A program made the translations under genes and the position numbers. From contig CM034613.1 of the NCBI GenBank assembly GCA_020091685.1, positions 22,981,461-23,045,460 of the forward strand: DNA of 64,000 nucleotides, read 5' to 3'. The first letter of the stretch is position 1. Every line of letters begins with the position of its first letter. The notes beneath the pieces were generated by a model. It was not told the DNA's origin and searched no databases. It was given only the letters and a program-made list of their open reading frames with translations. This DNA is from Lutjanus erythropterus. Taxonomy: Eukaryota; Chordata; Actinopteri; Lutjaniformes; Lutjanidae. Below are positions 1 through 14,529 of the stretch, piece by piece.

Positions 1-3000
1 AACTTTTTAGAAATAATAATTATAATTATTATTGTTGGGTGAAAATCCTTGCTGAGTGTCATCACTTTCACCCTCATTTTTTATTCCACTTGTGGGTATT
101 TAGAATAATATTTAATTGCAGGCTGACAGATCAGCTGCTCCTTGTCCTTCACCCTTTTCCTTATTTTTCTTCTGGTGTGTTTTTCTTTTTTTCCCACATC
201 GACTTTAATGGCAAACGATTTCTTTTTCACCTGAGACACGGTACATTTCTCCAGGGATGCAACATGCTCGCCTCGGTTATTGCAGCCCAAGGAGTTACTA
301 TTATGAGTCGCCAAAGTGCCTTGTCTGTCCTCCTCCTCGGACACGGGGAGAGCAGCGGCGTGTCCGCGGTACAGACTGACTGGTGAGAGGCGGTGGTCAG
401 CGTTGGTAGGAAGCCAGTGACTCAGAGAAATGAAAAGTTATTTCCTGAGTGTTTCACGGTGGTTGAGCTCTAAACACAAACAAACAAGCCCACACACCAC
501 AGCAACGCCTGATTTTGTCTGAATGTTGCAATTACAGTGAGTTCACTGCTTCCTCCATGATACTTTTCTATGCAAACATATTTCCTTATAAGGAGAAAAG
601 GGGGCGTGTCAGTATGCAGATTACAGGCAGCAGGCACGCGCCTGATTAGCAAACACACTCAGGCTGATAAGAACAAACTTGGCCGTTGCAAACATTTCAT
701 GAATCAGACCGTAAGTTTTTGTGGGAACTTTTTGTGCGTACAGTAAGAACATTTCTATGCATGTGTTTGTAAATGAGGCCCAATATCTTTTCTTTCTCTG
801 GGTGTTGCTCTTGAGGTTTGTTCAGACCACCAGCCCAAATCCAGATTGATTTTGGAAAGTGAGAACAGCAAAAACAAAAAAAAAACAAATGAAATGTTGT
901 TGTTTTTTTCTACAGATTCATATCTGTCCAGACAATCTGGCAACTTGAATCGGATTTCAAAGTGTCTTTTGCGTCACTTGGAACAAGACACTCAAAGATG
1001 ATGTCTGGATGCACAAATCCAATTTGATCTCTTGCAAGTAACAAGTGCAGTCTGTCTTACAGCTCTGATTTGAGAAACAAATCTGAGTTGCCTGCAGTGC
1101 AGTTCCTCTCAGCTCTGCACACAGTTTTAGCTTCTATCAGCTAATTGTTTTTTTTATTTTTTTGGTTTGGTTCGACTTTACTTGTCTGGTTCCGTCCCAG
1201 TGCTCCAATTTTCAGTGAAAAAGCTCCATAAACCTGCTGTACACTACCAGCCCGGCATCAAACAGCAGAAAGACAAAGCTAGCAACTAGCTGATGAAGTG
1301 GAGCATTCAGCAATTTAGTTACAGATTCTGCAGTTCCTCTCAGCTTTATGGAGCATTTTATCACCTTTGAGGTCTTTATTTTGGTCATAAGATCCACAAC
1401 TCAACAGTTTTGCCTCAGTTTGTGCATCTCTGTTAGCACTAAATGGCCTCTCACAAAAAGTTAGAGTGAATAATTGACTTATATTTGCTAGGTGGACAGA
1501 AAAACAGCAACTTCAAATCAATGCTAAAGTTGCTCTGTGTCTGCTTGTAAAAAGGAAACCCTTTGCTAACATGTTAGCTATAACAACCTTATGAGGTGAT
1601 AATATGTCAAAGTTGTGTTTGAAGTTTGTTCCACTGCTCTAAAGTAGCAAAAAAAAAGCTATTATTGTAGCTGAACTCATGTCACTCAGTGGCTTTTTCA
1701 CTTCAAGAATATAAGATGTATTACGTTATCCTCCATTTTTGTTTTTCCAAACAACCCCACCACCCTCCACAGACGTACGTTGGCAGATAATGTGTTGGTT
1801 GGATGCTCCAAAATACACTTATTTATATGTTTATAATAGATCAGACATCTTAAAGTTTTTAAGAAATTGACTATTATCAAGGCTAAAACACTACTATGAA
1901 ATTCTGAGCACAAAACAAGACATAATTCTTCCTGCTACCAAGCTTTACAAATTGAATTTTATTCAAAATTAAGATGGTTACCATCTGAAAAATATCAGTG
2001 ACTGAAGTAAAACTCATTACTGACTGACAGCGAAAGTGACAGCTACTGTGTCTGAAGACCTTTGCTAAAAAAAACCAGCATTGTCTCTTGATGGCAGTGG
2101 ATTTCAAAACACGGCAGAAAGTCTTTGTACACTATTCAACGGATGCACAGACAGAAAAGTCCCATTCTCCTTTAAACAAAGGCAGAGAGAGAAGTCTATG
2201 TCATGGCAAAAGATTAAGTGGCGCACTAAGCCCATCTTTAAATAATCCAATGATTCTAATAATACACATTTCCACCACACAGCATAATGAACAGAGAGCA
2301 GCTGGGTGTCACAGCCTGTGGTTCATACAGTATCTGTGCTCTCTGTTGTCTGTAATTTTGTGTTACTTACTTTACACATAACCATATATACGGCATATTT
2401 GTTTTAAGGGCTGCCTTAAAATTTTAAGTTAACTGAATTTGAAAAGACAATTCAATGTAATTTTGCAATGATTAAAAAACTTTTCTAGTCAAATAAATTT
2501 GAAATAATTTCAGTTGTAGTTGAGAAAACATGTTAAGCTTAAGATATTAAGTTGAACCAACAACTCTTTGCAGTGTTTTCATTAATATGAAAAATGCAGC
2601 AATTTTTCATCATATATGTTTTCTTCAAACTATAAAAAAGAAGGGTTGTAAGTCTCAAACAGTGCATGCTGGGGAGACTGCTAATATGCTGATAATTTTT
2701 CTTTTCAAACTTAATTTAAGGAGGTGATTGAAATCTGTAGAGTACATTCTTTCAACTAATTGTTTGAAGTCAGAAAACTTCAAGTTAGAAGAACTGAAAT
2801 CCTATAGGTTGGGAAGCTCTGCAGGCTGCAGGAGCTCTGCAGGAGCTCTGCAGGAGTGCAGAACATGCGCATCATAATAAATTGACAGTAGCAAACAACA
2901 AGTCCTCCATTATAAGTTGATCAGCTGTTTATAACGGTCACTTGTCTGTCAATGTAAAGTTAAGCCTGTTACACTGAAGCCAAAAGTTCACTGCTCTGAA

Positions 3001-6000
3001 AATCCACACTCTTCCTGCCAAACTCCATTAAAATTTTTCTCAATTTAACCGTTATAAACATTGACTCCTTCTGAAAGGTTATTAATGATTTCTTACAACT
3101 CATAAACAGACACTTATTCATTCATCAAACATTTGGCATGAATTTGAACTCTTATAAACGTGACATGGGCAAACATAAACAGATATTCCAGCCAGAAATA
3201 GAAACTTCAAAGGCAGACACAGTGGCTGCGGTGTTGATGTCAGAGAAGTGAGTGCTTCTACATTTTTACTTGATCTAATGATACATTGTGGTCATTTTAT
3301 GATTTAATACGGTAAATGTAATTTAATCATAGTTGATTCCACAAAATTCCTGTTTGATTTTTTGCAGAGCAGTACTTTGGGCTACTACTTTTATCTAAAT
3401 GTCTCAAATTCTCCTTGACCGCAGAATGACTTTAAGCAAAAATTTAGATATCAAAATTCTTCTCCAAAAGCAATATTTGTTGTGCGAAATGTAAACACAA
3501 ATTGGACGCAGTTAGTAAACAAATATGGGAGCCGGTTATCCCAGCTGGAGACATCCTCAACATTTGATTAGCAGCTTTTGTAACCCTCACTTGTTGAATA
3601 ATAATCTGTTGGTTGTGGCTGTGCAGCGTACACCAGGCTTTCCACACCGCCGCTGCTGCTGCTTGTCACACACCAGGAAATGTGATAAATGAAAAAATAA
3701 ATCTCACATTTTCTCATCCTTGATTAAGCCTCAGCGTGTTTTTTTTTTTCAAAAGCTGGTGGTGATTAATGACAAACATTTGCACATATTTTCTGCTTTC
3801 TCATCCTGTCTATAACAAACCTCTTCCTTCCAAACTGATTCTCTGCGTTCCCACTGTTTGATTTTCTGCGTTTACTTGGCGTTGCACTGCCTCAGAACCA
3901 CAAGAGCATATTTAATCGTGAGCACCCACAAAGGTGAGACCTGTAATGCTTCAATCAGAGCTTATTTGCCCGAGCATCAGCGTACTCCTTTAAGAATCAA
4001 CTCTTTCCTCCGTGACACAGCAGCAGTTGTGTTTATTGCATCGCTAGCCGTTTCATTACATCCTCTCCCCTGCAATATCCTCTGCCCTTTTTTTATTTTT
4101 TTTATCTCGCCGTCTCCCCCCTCCTCCACTGCTCCTCCTCCTCCTCCACCTGTCAACTTAATGTTCAGTCATTTCCTCTTTCCTCATCCACTCCATTTCT
4201 TTCATCGCGCCCCTCACTTTCTCCCCCACTCTCCCTCTTAATTGATCTGAGACAGTCATAGAGCAAAAAAACACTACTCTATCCATGCCTTCTGTAACCT
4301 AATACCAGACCCCATCCAGCTGGCCTCTCTCTCTTTCTCTCTCTCTCTCACACACACACACAGTCATTCAATCTCCCACATACAATCTGTGTGAGAAGGT
4401 GACTGTTTTACAGTAAACAGCACATTTAAAACAGAGGCTGCTGTATATTCATTATTCTAATGTGGACAAACACATGCTGGACAAACACATACAAACATAT
4501 TCTGTCACGCATGTGACCACATCATGTGAGGTTATCTTACATCTTGCAGAGGCAATATGTCATTTTTGACCAGTACAGTATCACATCACAGCCCAAATAA
4601 ACAACAGAAATTACATCTTTCCAGGGAAATGCACCTCAGATACACTGGGCTGTGTGTCAGAAGCAGATATCTGTAGCAAACTGATCGCTACGTCTGCAGT
4701 ATTCCTCTGTTGCCACATACACTGGTCTATACTGCAATATATTTTCTGTTTTGACATCATTACACAGTGTTCCCAGTGAGGAAGTTTTGGTTTTAAAGCC
4801 AGTCTGCGTGACTTTAAAAAGAAGAAACAACAGAGTCTTCCTCTTACAAATGAAAGTTTAGTTCAAGCAATAAAATGTAGCTTTGCTCATTTTTCACACC
4901 TGCAGGGGATTTGCCACAACATTTGTCCCATATGGACAACTTTAGATGTGAATAAATGTCCCTTTTACAGCGAAGTCTTCTAACCATTTTCAAAATCTGG
5001 CTGTTCAACATAGACAAGCCTTGCACATAGCATACCTTAGCACAGGAAATAAAAAAGGGACAAGGAGAAGTTAACCAAGGTACCAAGCTTGTTAAACTGT
5101 CATTGGAGCACAAAGCGATACACCAGAAAATTCACCCTTGTGTCTTTGCAAAATATGTGGTTCTGCACGCTTGTTGAGCCAGCCAGGAACAGTCAGTCAC
5201 AGTAGCTCCCCAAGCTAACAAGCTTGCTAACTGTCGGTTGCAAACTAACTGTAAATTAGCTAGGTCAGTCGCTAATAAGGACAACAAGTGAACACAGTTT
5301 ATATTCATGAGCTCCTCTCAAGTTGCATGTGTCAACTTAGGAGAACAAAGTTGAACTTAACACAAAATATTGACATTTTCTTTCGCCCCTGCAAGCAAAG
5401 CCACTGATTATGGCGATTTTACTGACGTCAGTTGATTTCAATGTAAATTTTCTCTTTGAATTTTGAAGTTTGAGGTGAAAATTTAATGGAATTCATTTTA
5501 AAATTCAAAAAAAACATTTGACTTGAATTAAATAGCGGTACAGGTAAAACTGTCAGAAGTTGTCATTTGTACAATGTCCATCCTAAGAAGTCAACCCTGT
5601 CTTGTTTTTTTATTCACTTTAAAATCTTAGTTTACAGTCTTTTTGCAGCTTTACAAGGCTGCATAGAAATTTTAAGGACAACGCGTCCTTAAAATGATAC
5701 TCTTCCATCACTCTATTATATTTTATGAGGTGGTCTTTAAGATTTCATAACACGCATGTCTGACGGCGTGTTTTTCTTCTAAATCCTTCCATTGTTAGCG
5801 GAGAAAATGGCCCATTTTTGAGCACATTATGAAACACAAGCAGCAGTGTATTTTTGTTCTTTGTCAGACAGCAGTGGGAGCATTTTAAATGCATTTCCTG
5901 TTTCATCACATAGACACAGAAGGCTTGCAAAAGTGCACTTATGACCTGTTAAACAGCATCCAGCAGGCTGATAGCATAATCAGACACGTTTCGATGCAAA

Positions 6001-8050
6001 CACAGCAAGAAATCCTTGTTGCAAAATGATTGATTACTTGCTTATTTCTGATTTTAACAGTTAGTATGAGCACATAAACTGATACTTCACATTACTGCTT
6101 TACCGAACAACATTTAATTCTTCCTGTTCCTTCACTCTGCTTCGACTCACCATCTGTTTCTCTGCGCAACAAAGCCTGATTCAATTACATTGTCTGTAGT
6201 GCTCATCCTATATCTGCAGGGTGTTTCGCGGCTTTTAGAGATGCTTAAATCCTATAACGCCAATAAGCAGAGTGGGTTTTGCGCAGGTGAGGGAGTATTT
6301 AACACTCTAAGCTCACACCACATCCTTTAGGGCCTGACTTCCTTATTTGAAGCCGCTCAGCAGCTCTTTGAGAAGTCACTGCTGTTGGCTAACGTCAAGG
6401 ACACAGACCATCATACGTGGCTATTTTCTTGATATTTCTCTTGCACGGCTAAAACAGCAATTAGACATGCTGGTGCTGGTTTGCATGCTGAAGGGTGTTT
6501 GCACGAAACATCCATCTATTAATTACTCGATGCGAGTGCTTTCCTATTAATGATTTTTTATGTTGGACTGTTTTGAGGATTCAGCACACAGATAAGCGTC
6601 TACGGGAGCTGAGCGTGTTGATTCATTTTCAAAACAGCAATTAGGCCTGCTGCTGTTTCTGCAGCTCTGCTGCTTTCACATTGGTGTGGGAGATAATAAT
6701 AAACAGCTAGGTATCAATTTTTGATGAGAAGGAATCCAACACCACGGTTGACTGTAAGAAACAGCTGTGGTAAAAATTGGACTACTAATTTTTTTTTCTT
6801 GGCTTCGTCTGCTGCTGTTTTCCAGATCAGATGGTGCGCCTGACAAAATTTACTTTTTCTTTTAACTAGGACAACAAAACTAGAGCCTCTGGTGGTGACA
6901 CACAGTTTTCAGGAATAGTTTAAGTAAAATCATCTCGTGACTTCCAAATACTGATACATGCTGTGCTAATGCCCTCATTTTAAATTTAGAAAATGAGGCC
7001 CATTGTGATGCTGACAGCATGACCTTTCTTATGGAGACATGTCAGCTTTGGTGTACATGCCATTCATTGCAGTTAAAAAAAAATGCATGTGAGCTTAATA
7101 AAACCTCTCTGTATAGTGAAGGGCAGCAGACTGTGCCGCCGGGCCGAGCTGAACAGAAAGTCTGTTTTGTGTGTTTTCACTCGGAGCTCCTGCTGAGGTA
7201 GCTGCTGGCTGCAACGCTGTTCCTCAAGATAGACCACAAAATGTCCCATGATCTCCCTGCATACATACGTGCTTTTCAGTCTCACACACACACAGGCCAT
7301 AATAAATACTTCGCTGACTGCAGTGTCTCTGTAAGATTTCATCCTCACTCAGCTCAGAATAGAATTACTGACCTACTGCAGAGTAAAAACCCACAACTGA
7401 CATACCTATTCCTAACCTACATCCACTGTCGTGAGAATTCACTATCCAGGAGTGATATTACAGAAACTTAATATCTGAAGTCTTGAGTTAAGATAGGATT
7501 TTTCATATTTTTTCTACAGAAGCAAATCCCAACTAACCTTAGGAATGTTACCTTGTCTTACTTCATCCTATCTTATCTCAGGTTATGAAAAAATACCCAA
7601 TCTAACATTGCTTATCAATTTTTATGTCTGTTACCTAGCAACCAATACTGCTTTTCTGATCTCACAGAGCTAAAAACTTTGTAAGCTTTGTTTTTTTCTC
7701 ATTGAAACATTCTGAAACACACAAAGAAAGGAGCACAAAATCAAAAGATGTTCTTTCTGAGAAATTCACAACCATCCTGACTCAAGACATAAAGACAGCA
7801 GACACAGTCTGAGCTGCTGTATGCAGCATTCAATGTGTGAAAGCAACAAAAGACCAGCTATAAGGAGCTAACACAACTGTTAGCAAACAATACTGCCAGC
7901 TAACGTTAGTTAGATAGTAAGTTCACTACCACTACAGGTGAGAAAGTGAACATTAGAACAGATTAACTGTTAACTTTTTATTTAAGATTTTTGGAAGGCA
8001 GGATGTTTGGATAATACACTTTTCCTATCTTAAAGCTACTATAAGGAACT
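1..8050. other. Gene-free stretch, probably ppp2r5b intron 1 (left part)
   Basis: I found no convincing exon on either strand. The open frames here are short, AT-rich and resemble no family I know. The stretch lies downstream (minus strand) of the first ppp2r5b coding exon, so it is most simply part of a long first intron running off the left edge. Visible landmarks are a pyrimidine-rich tract near 4085-4240, a short CT/CA microsatellite near 4325-4362, and three successive copies of the 10-mer caggagctct/ctgcaggagc type near 2820-2855. The second B56 exon (VMFDFLDC-type core) was looked for and not seen. Confidence 0.45.
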
Positions 8051-8059
8051 ACCATATTT

Positions 8060-8460
8060 TGATTTTGGAGGCCTCTGCGGATGAAATCAGTAGTGTTTCC
8101 ACAGTAATGACCACAAAATGTAACGGAATTATATTATGGATCTGCAAGTTATGAAGTTTCTGTAATATTTTAGATAGATTTCTATACACAATTATAATGT
8201 TTCTACCTGTAGTGAAGGTGTTTTTTCTCACAGTGATGATGTTTCTATTTGTGGTGATTTAATTACATTTCTACATACTCTGACAGGGTCATTGTTGTAT
8301 TTATATATTTTTACACTGTGATGCCTCTGCTGTGATGTGCCTTGTGGTGATGACGTTTCTACCTGTCGTCATGACATTTACATCTAATTACAATACTTCT
8401 ACCTGTGGTGGTGACGTAGTTTCTATCTTTGCTGATGACGTGATTTCGCCCCTCAAGTGG
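8060..8460. repeat. Degenerate short tandem repeat (gatgatgtttctacctgtgg-like)
   Basis: The phrase 'gtttctacctgt(g)gtg', followed by variable AT-rich spacing, recurs several times across about 400 bases, for example near 8200, 8245, 8355 and 8400. The spacing is irregular at roughly 35-50 bases. It reads as an old, decayed tandem array inside the putative ppp2r5b intron, with no coding content. Confidence 0.4.
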
Positions 8461-9474
8461 AAACTTTTTCACAGATGCAGCCACACTGTGCAGAATGTAT
8501 TTTCACCTGGATGACTCACACTTACAGTAAGACAAATCAAAATGCAAACCTAGTGCTCTGACAAGGCTGATGCCATCTGATTGCATTGCATGGTCAATGT
8601 ACATATATATGTAACATATATAAGAGTTTGCTTTTTTATCATCGGATGTATTTTGAATTTTAACACCCCAGCATAAGGAGTGAGCTAAGGAGGAGGTGGA
8701 AAATCTAAAAATTAACTACAGTGGCATCTGAAACTGACTATCTCAAGGTCAAAAGTAAGGGATCTGGTGCTGTCTTTTTTGGTTGCAGGATCAGAGACAG
8801 TTGGTTCAATAATCTCCTGGTGTTTAAATGAGAAATCATCCTGAACCACATTTGTGCAAATTGTCTTTGGTTTGTGGACAAGATGTGAATCTTGATCATA
8901 ATTTTGTTTATCTGCCGACTAGATGCTGGGCGGGAATGTGACCTTAGCCTGGTTAGCCTGCCAGCGACAGCACAACAAACACCCGTGACCGGGAAGCCTG
9001 ACTGGTGTCCGTAACCCCAGGGGAGAGCATCGCAGCTGGGGAGGAGCGCTGAGCTAACAGCCTGCACTCTAGTTAGACAGAGAGCTGCAGTGTAACTGAA
9101 GACATGGAGGACAACCAGGAGAGAGTCAAGGACCAACTCAATAATGAACACTGATAAATCTGCAACGAATAACACTCTATGGTAGTCTAATAGGTTTTAC
9201 ATCAGTTTGCCAAATTCATGAAAGCAAGACTAACATCATTGATGATTTTTTTAACACTACCAAGGCACAATTTATGCATGTTTGACTAAATATAACCTAT
9301 AACCTCATGAACTGTTAAATACTGGTATTTTTACATCGATTACTTTCCAAGTTAGCAGGTTACGTGTTAAGATTAAAAGGGCTAATTAGATAGATAGCTA
9401 AGTGTAGCTGTTTAGCTATCAAGTTTGTTTAGATAGTAGACACAGACTACACCTCTTAAACAGTAGTTAATACC

Positions 9475-9650
9475 ACTGTTAGCCACTTTTAGCGAACACT
9501 ACCATTAGCTACTGTTAGCAAACTCTACTGTTAGCTACTGTTAGCGAACACTACCATTAGCTACTGTTAGCAAACTCTACTGTTAGCTACTGTTAGCAAA
9601 CACTACCATTAGGTTCTATTAGCAACCTCTACTGATAGTTACTGTTAGCA
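9475..9650. repeat. 26/52-bp minisatellite
   Basis: The unit 'agcgaacactaccattag' recurs at 9491, 9543 and, with one change, 9595, so the period is 52 bases. Each 52-mer is two related 26-mers that differ mainly in 'cactaccat' versus 'ctctactgt', which makes a two-level repeat. It lies inside the putative ppp2r5b intron. Confidence 0.85.
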
Positions 9651-9886
9651 AACTAAGACAGAAGATAAATAGATAGATAGACTGGTTGATTCATTTTGGG
9701 TTTTAGACCTTTGGTGATGTTGTTTCTTTAGCTAGCTAGCTAAAATTCTTAGATAAATACATTGATTGATTAGTTGACTAGATGATTGGTTGATAGATTG
9801 GTTGATTCATTTGGGTTTTGGGTTGTTGATTGTGTTGTTTATTTAGCTAGCTAGCGTACTTAGCTCAATAGATAGAATAGAATAAA

Positions 9887-9888
9887 AC

Positions 9889-9968
<80 letters not shown>
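9887..9968. repeat. (GATA)n microsatellite
   Basis: About 20 uninterrupted copies of agat/gata are directly visible, preceded by scattered imperfect gattgatt/gatagatt motifs from about 9660. Conceptual translation gives an Ile-Tyr-Leu-Ser run, which accounts for a spurious open frame on the minus strand. Confidence 0.97.
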
Positions 9969-12900
9969 TTGTTTTCTGCCTTTCCAACGAATGTTTTTGT
10001 TTACTTGCAGTCTGATTCGGAACAACTGGAAACATAACAGAGATGACGACAGCCAGTTGGCTCTACTGGGCCACTTTCCAGAACCATTAACTCCCTGCAT
10101 CATCTTTACTGGACACCATCCTCAAGCATTTTATTAATTAATGTGACAAAGTGCGGAGAAACAGGAGAGGAGAGGAATGCTTTCACCGTGTCTGCAAACA
10201 TTTTGCGATACCCATCTGGTGCCTCAGTAACTGCGTGATAGCGGATATTAAAGATTTTAATTTGCCCCGCTCCCAGAGAAACACCAAGTTGATCGAGCCC
10301 TGGTGCCTCGGCGTGACTTAATCATCACCTCATTTGGGGCTCTGTCTGAAAAATTTCAGCAGTACTTACACTCAAGCTCTAGGAACAATTAGACAGCAAA
10401 AAAGAGAAACTACTTGAAATGGAGTGACTGATAATAGTGGTAAAGGCAGTGACAAGATAGTTTGAACTTTCAACACAAATGCCTGCTGAAAAGCGAGGGT
10501 AGAGTTTATAAAAAACTGTTTCCATATCTAAGAAATAGACCTTGAAGGAAAAAATCACCATAAATTCTGTGGCTAAAACAAGTACATCCATTGGTATAGA
10601 CATAAACCGTCCACTGCAGTACAGCTCAAGCACTTTGAAGTGCAGCACTGGTCCAAGAACACGGTGTCCGGACTGAGCATGAGTATGTGTTTGCTGCAGG
10701 CCTGTGGCCAAACATTCATACACTGTAAAAAGGATTATGGGGACCCTGTATCCTTCACCCTTCATCTGTGGATTCATTGGCTGCCTTGACCATCCCTGCT
10801 GCTCTTTTATTGTTCGGTTTAGTGCTCCAGATCAGTTTAATGGAGCATCAAAACCTTAAGATCACCTCATCCATGTTTATCAACTCATCCAGAAAATCTC
10901 GGTATGTCTACTTCACCGTGTTAGACCTTAGCTGCGAGAAGCGACATAGGTAACACTCATTTTATTATAATGTGACACAAAACCCCTTTCGAGAAACTCT
11001 GGGAGGTCAGGGTCACATACAGAAGTCAATGTCTTGTTCAGTGACACACACAGCGAGGTCTGACTACCTCAGGTGAATGACAATAGATAACTGTAGGACA
11101 AACTGTGTGTATATCCAATTCAGGTGATTTTCACAAATAATAAGGCAATTAACCGATTTGTTTTTATTTCAAACGTCTATAAACCTGCTTCATGTACTGT
11201 CTTAAATGTCTTGTTGTTCCAATTACAAAAAAAAGTTATTTTTAACAGCTGATATATCTGCAGGTGACAGATCTGCAAAGATGCAAGCCCTGACTGCTTT
11301 GCATCATTGAGGCCGCTGTAGATGGAGAAATAAGTATCATGTAGATCAGCCAACAGCTAAATTAACTTTACTGGCATCTTATCCTATCACATACAAAATA
11401 CATGGCAGATGCACAGAACTTCGGCAGAGGAACTGAATTTTGTAAGAATCCGAAAGACAATGATTTGGTGACATCAAAGGTTAATCCACCTTCAGATACA
11501 CTGTTGGATAACAACTGACCCTTCCTAAGTCTTGTTCCTTTTTGCTCAATGCTAACAGTTGAGCAAGCTTGGTACAAGACAGAACCTCAACTTTCTCCTT
11601 TACTATTTTCCTGTTCTTAAATATGCTATGTGCTGTGCTCGTCTATATTGAAAAGAAAACCATATTTTGAGGATGGTTAAAAGATGCTGTTGGGGGATCT
11701 GTAAAAGCAACATATAGGCTATAGAGTCACATTTTAAGTTAGCTAATAGCTAAACACAAGCTTACTAGCTAGCATATAACATTAGCCTATTTAAGTACAG
11801 GAAGCAGGAAAAGAGAGTTGAATGTGGTTGGTGCACAGTGTGAAAAAAGGGCGCGACTTTTTAATCCAAATTTTCAAAAACCTGCGTCACACACTTCTGT
11901 GACATTTGGCAACTTCCTATGTTTTCTCTATTAAGGTTTTCAGTTTCGGAAAAAAACTGAAAGCAGGTGGAGAAAAACATCTGGTTGCTCCAATTTCAGA
12001 AAAGTCTTTTTAGAGGGACAATGTTTCACACACTATTGATGACAGATCTGCAAAGCTTGCATGCTGTGGTTGCATTGCATTCTGATCGATTGAGGCCAGG
12101 AATCAGTGTGTCTGCCTCTTCTATGATGGATTTCTTCCTGTTTTGACTGTTTAAAATTGGTCCAAAATATTGAGGCTCTTGCTCTTTCTGAGACTAATCC
12201 TTGAAACTCTTTGTTCACTATTGGTAATTCTAAGCGTTACCCTGCTGCCAAACCATTGTAGCTGTGCTGAAAGTGCATCAGACAACAAAATTGATCCATA
12301 AGAAGCTGTTTCTTGACAGTGTTAAAGTGTTTCAGGGTTCCAGCTTATTCTTTTGTCACATTTTCATTGTTGTATGTATCTATTATGTCTCATACTCAGC
12401 CTGAAACTGTGTGCAAGTATGATGCTTTGCTCAAGGCTTGAAGTGAAAGAGATGTGCCATTGTTAACAGGAGGAGGAGTTCAAATTAACAATGGGAATGT
12501 AGTTCCCTGGAGGGCAAAACACCCACAAGTCTGTCTACACTTGGCCTACATACTGCCCGTTACAGACTTCCCCACATCAGGCTTTTCTCCTGCACCGGTG
12601 CTGCAGGATCTTACTATCAGTTCATCCTGGGGATCCAGAAACAGTGCCGCAGCGGTGCAGCAGCCATGTGATATCTGGGACTTCAGTCTATGAAGGGCTA
12701 CAGCGCACATATGCACAGAGAGCTCTGAACTGAAGGTGCTGTTAAAAAAAAAAAAAAAAAAGATGCAATGAAAACCCTCCATCATCATGCTGCACACGCC
12801 CCTCACTAACGGGCCTGAAAGGAAGTCAAAGGTGGGGAAATGAGGTGTAAAAAACACGTAAGAGCACAGAGCCACACGCACCTCCTCGCACCATCTCTAA

Positions 12901-14150
12901 AAGCAGAAAGGTCCCCTCTTCATAGAGGGTTAATGGGAAGAGATTGCAGGCTACATGAAAGAAGGAGTAACCTTATAAAGAGGGGTCAGAGGCATATACG
13001 AGGACTTACAATGTGCCCTTGTGCTCCACACATGGGTTAGAAAGAAAGAGAAAGAAGATACGCAAGGTGAAGAAGAGGTGTAGATACATAGATAGATAAA
13101 GCTAGAGCAGCTCTCATGAAAGCGAATATAAAAAAAGGTGAAGGTACATGAAGGGCTGTGTCTTGTTTAACGTGTGAGCGAGAAGAAAAGGTACAAAAAT
13201 ATTGACATGTGCTCGCTGTCTAAACAAGTATCTTTCAGGGCTTAAAGCGACTGTGCAGCTCATGCTAAATTGTAGCGTGTATAGCAGAGCCATAATGTCA
13301 CTGAACTGACTCAACACCAAGCTCAAGTTGGCTAAAATTAGCCACTAAAAGCTACTACTCATACCGGACCAAGTACTGCTGTAGCAACAAAACCTATGAG
13401 TGTATTGGACTAAAGGTGCAACATGCAATATTCATGTCTCACTAGATGTCAGAAATCAGCTATTTAATGTCATCCTGAGCAGAGAACTACATGTATATAT
13501 GTTGTTATCCAAGCTTCTGTTTATCCGCGTTGGTGACGATGGATGTTCTTTTTTGTGATATATTATTGTCAATGGTAATCACACAAAAACATTAAATTGT
13601 AGCTGGCTGGTTAATACTATGGTTTTAATAAATTCCAGCTGCCTCAGTCACAGCTGGTGTCATGTTCATGCACACAGTGAAGGCCAATCACTATGAATAT
13701 TGAAGTGCAAATCAACACCAGATTAGTCTTATGACTTTGCTACACATTTTTGTTTCAAATGTTTTTTAATGGAAACTTTTGGGCAAAGGGCTTGACATTC
13801 CTACAGAATAAGAAACTGCTTCAGGTTTTACAATATTAATGCAGCTGGTGTGTGAATGATCAAGCATTACCAATAATCAATAGTACTGGTTTTACAGAGG
13901 TGGTGGGGGCCCCCAAATCAAATTCTGCTTAGGGCTCCGTAAAACATTGGGCTGGCTCTGCTAATTGATTAATCAATGAATCATTTCAGCTCTTGTTCAT
14001 TAATTTAGCTGTTCCTATTCTGACCAAAAAACAACAACATCCTAATCCTTTTTTTTTTGGTGATTATCCTCTTCTTTTAATTCTTTTCCCGCCAATGGCT
14101 AGATATCTCATCAATTGCTGTTTTCACTGCCAGGCAATAGGGGACGCTGT
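9969..14150. other. Gene-free stretch, probable ppp2r5b intron 1
   Basis: There are no recognisable exons, RNA genes or long repeats. A short A-run lies at 12746-12762. Several short open frames exist, but none has domain content or good flanking splice sites. Confidence 0.4.
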
Positions 14151-14155
14151 GACAC

Positions 14156-14480
14156 ATGATGCAGCATGAAATCATCAGCGCTCAGCTGCAGATCTGTGGG
14201 TCAGAGAGCACGGTAACCTGCCCCCAGTGTCCGGGCACAGAGCGGGGGCTGCTCAAGTTGCAGTCCCCAAAATTTACAGCACCTGGGGCACAGCAAGGCT
14301 GCTCACATACCAGCTCCTGGGAGTCACGCAGCCGCAGCCGGGGCAGAGGGCGCCGCAATCTCGCTGTAGTCTCCAGACCTCCACAACAGCACAACACACA
14401 AGGACACAACACAAGGAGGCTGCTCACACCGCAGCCCCTGGGGCTCACGGTTTCGGGTGGGGGACACACACAGCTAACGT
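14156..14480. other. Isolated GC-rich block with internal near-repeats
   Basis: The block is clearly richer in G+C than its surroundings and is open in more than one frame on both strands for about 110 codons. Two stretches beginning 'ggctgctcac' (near 14299 and 14418) and continuing into 'cagc(t/c)cctgg' suggest an internal duplication. The translations contain no family I recognise. It could be a transposon remnant or a decayed pseudogene. Confidence 0.3.
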
Positions 14481-14529
14481 TAACCACACTGGTGACAGTG
14501 ATGTCCCACGTAATATGAAGTGATAAAAA

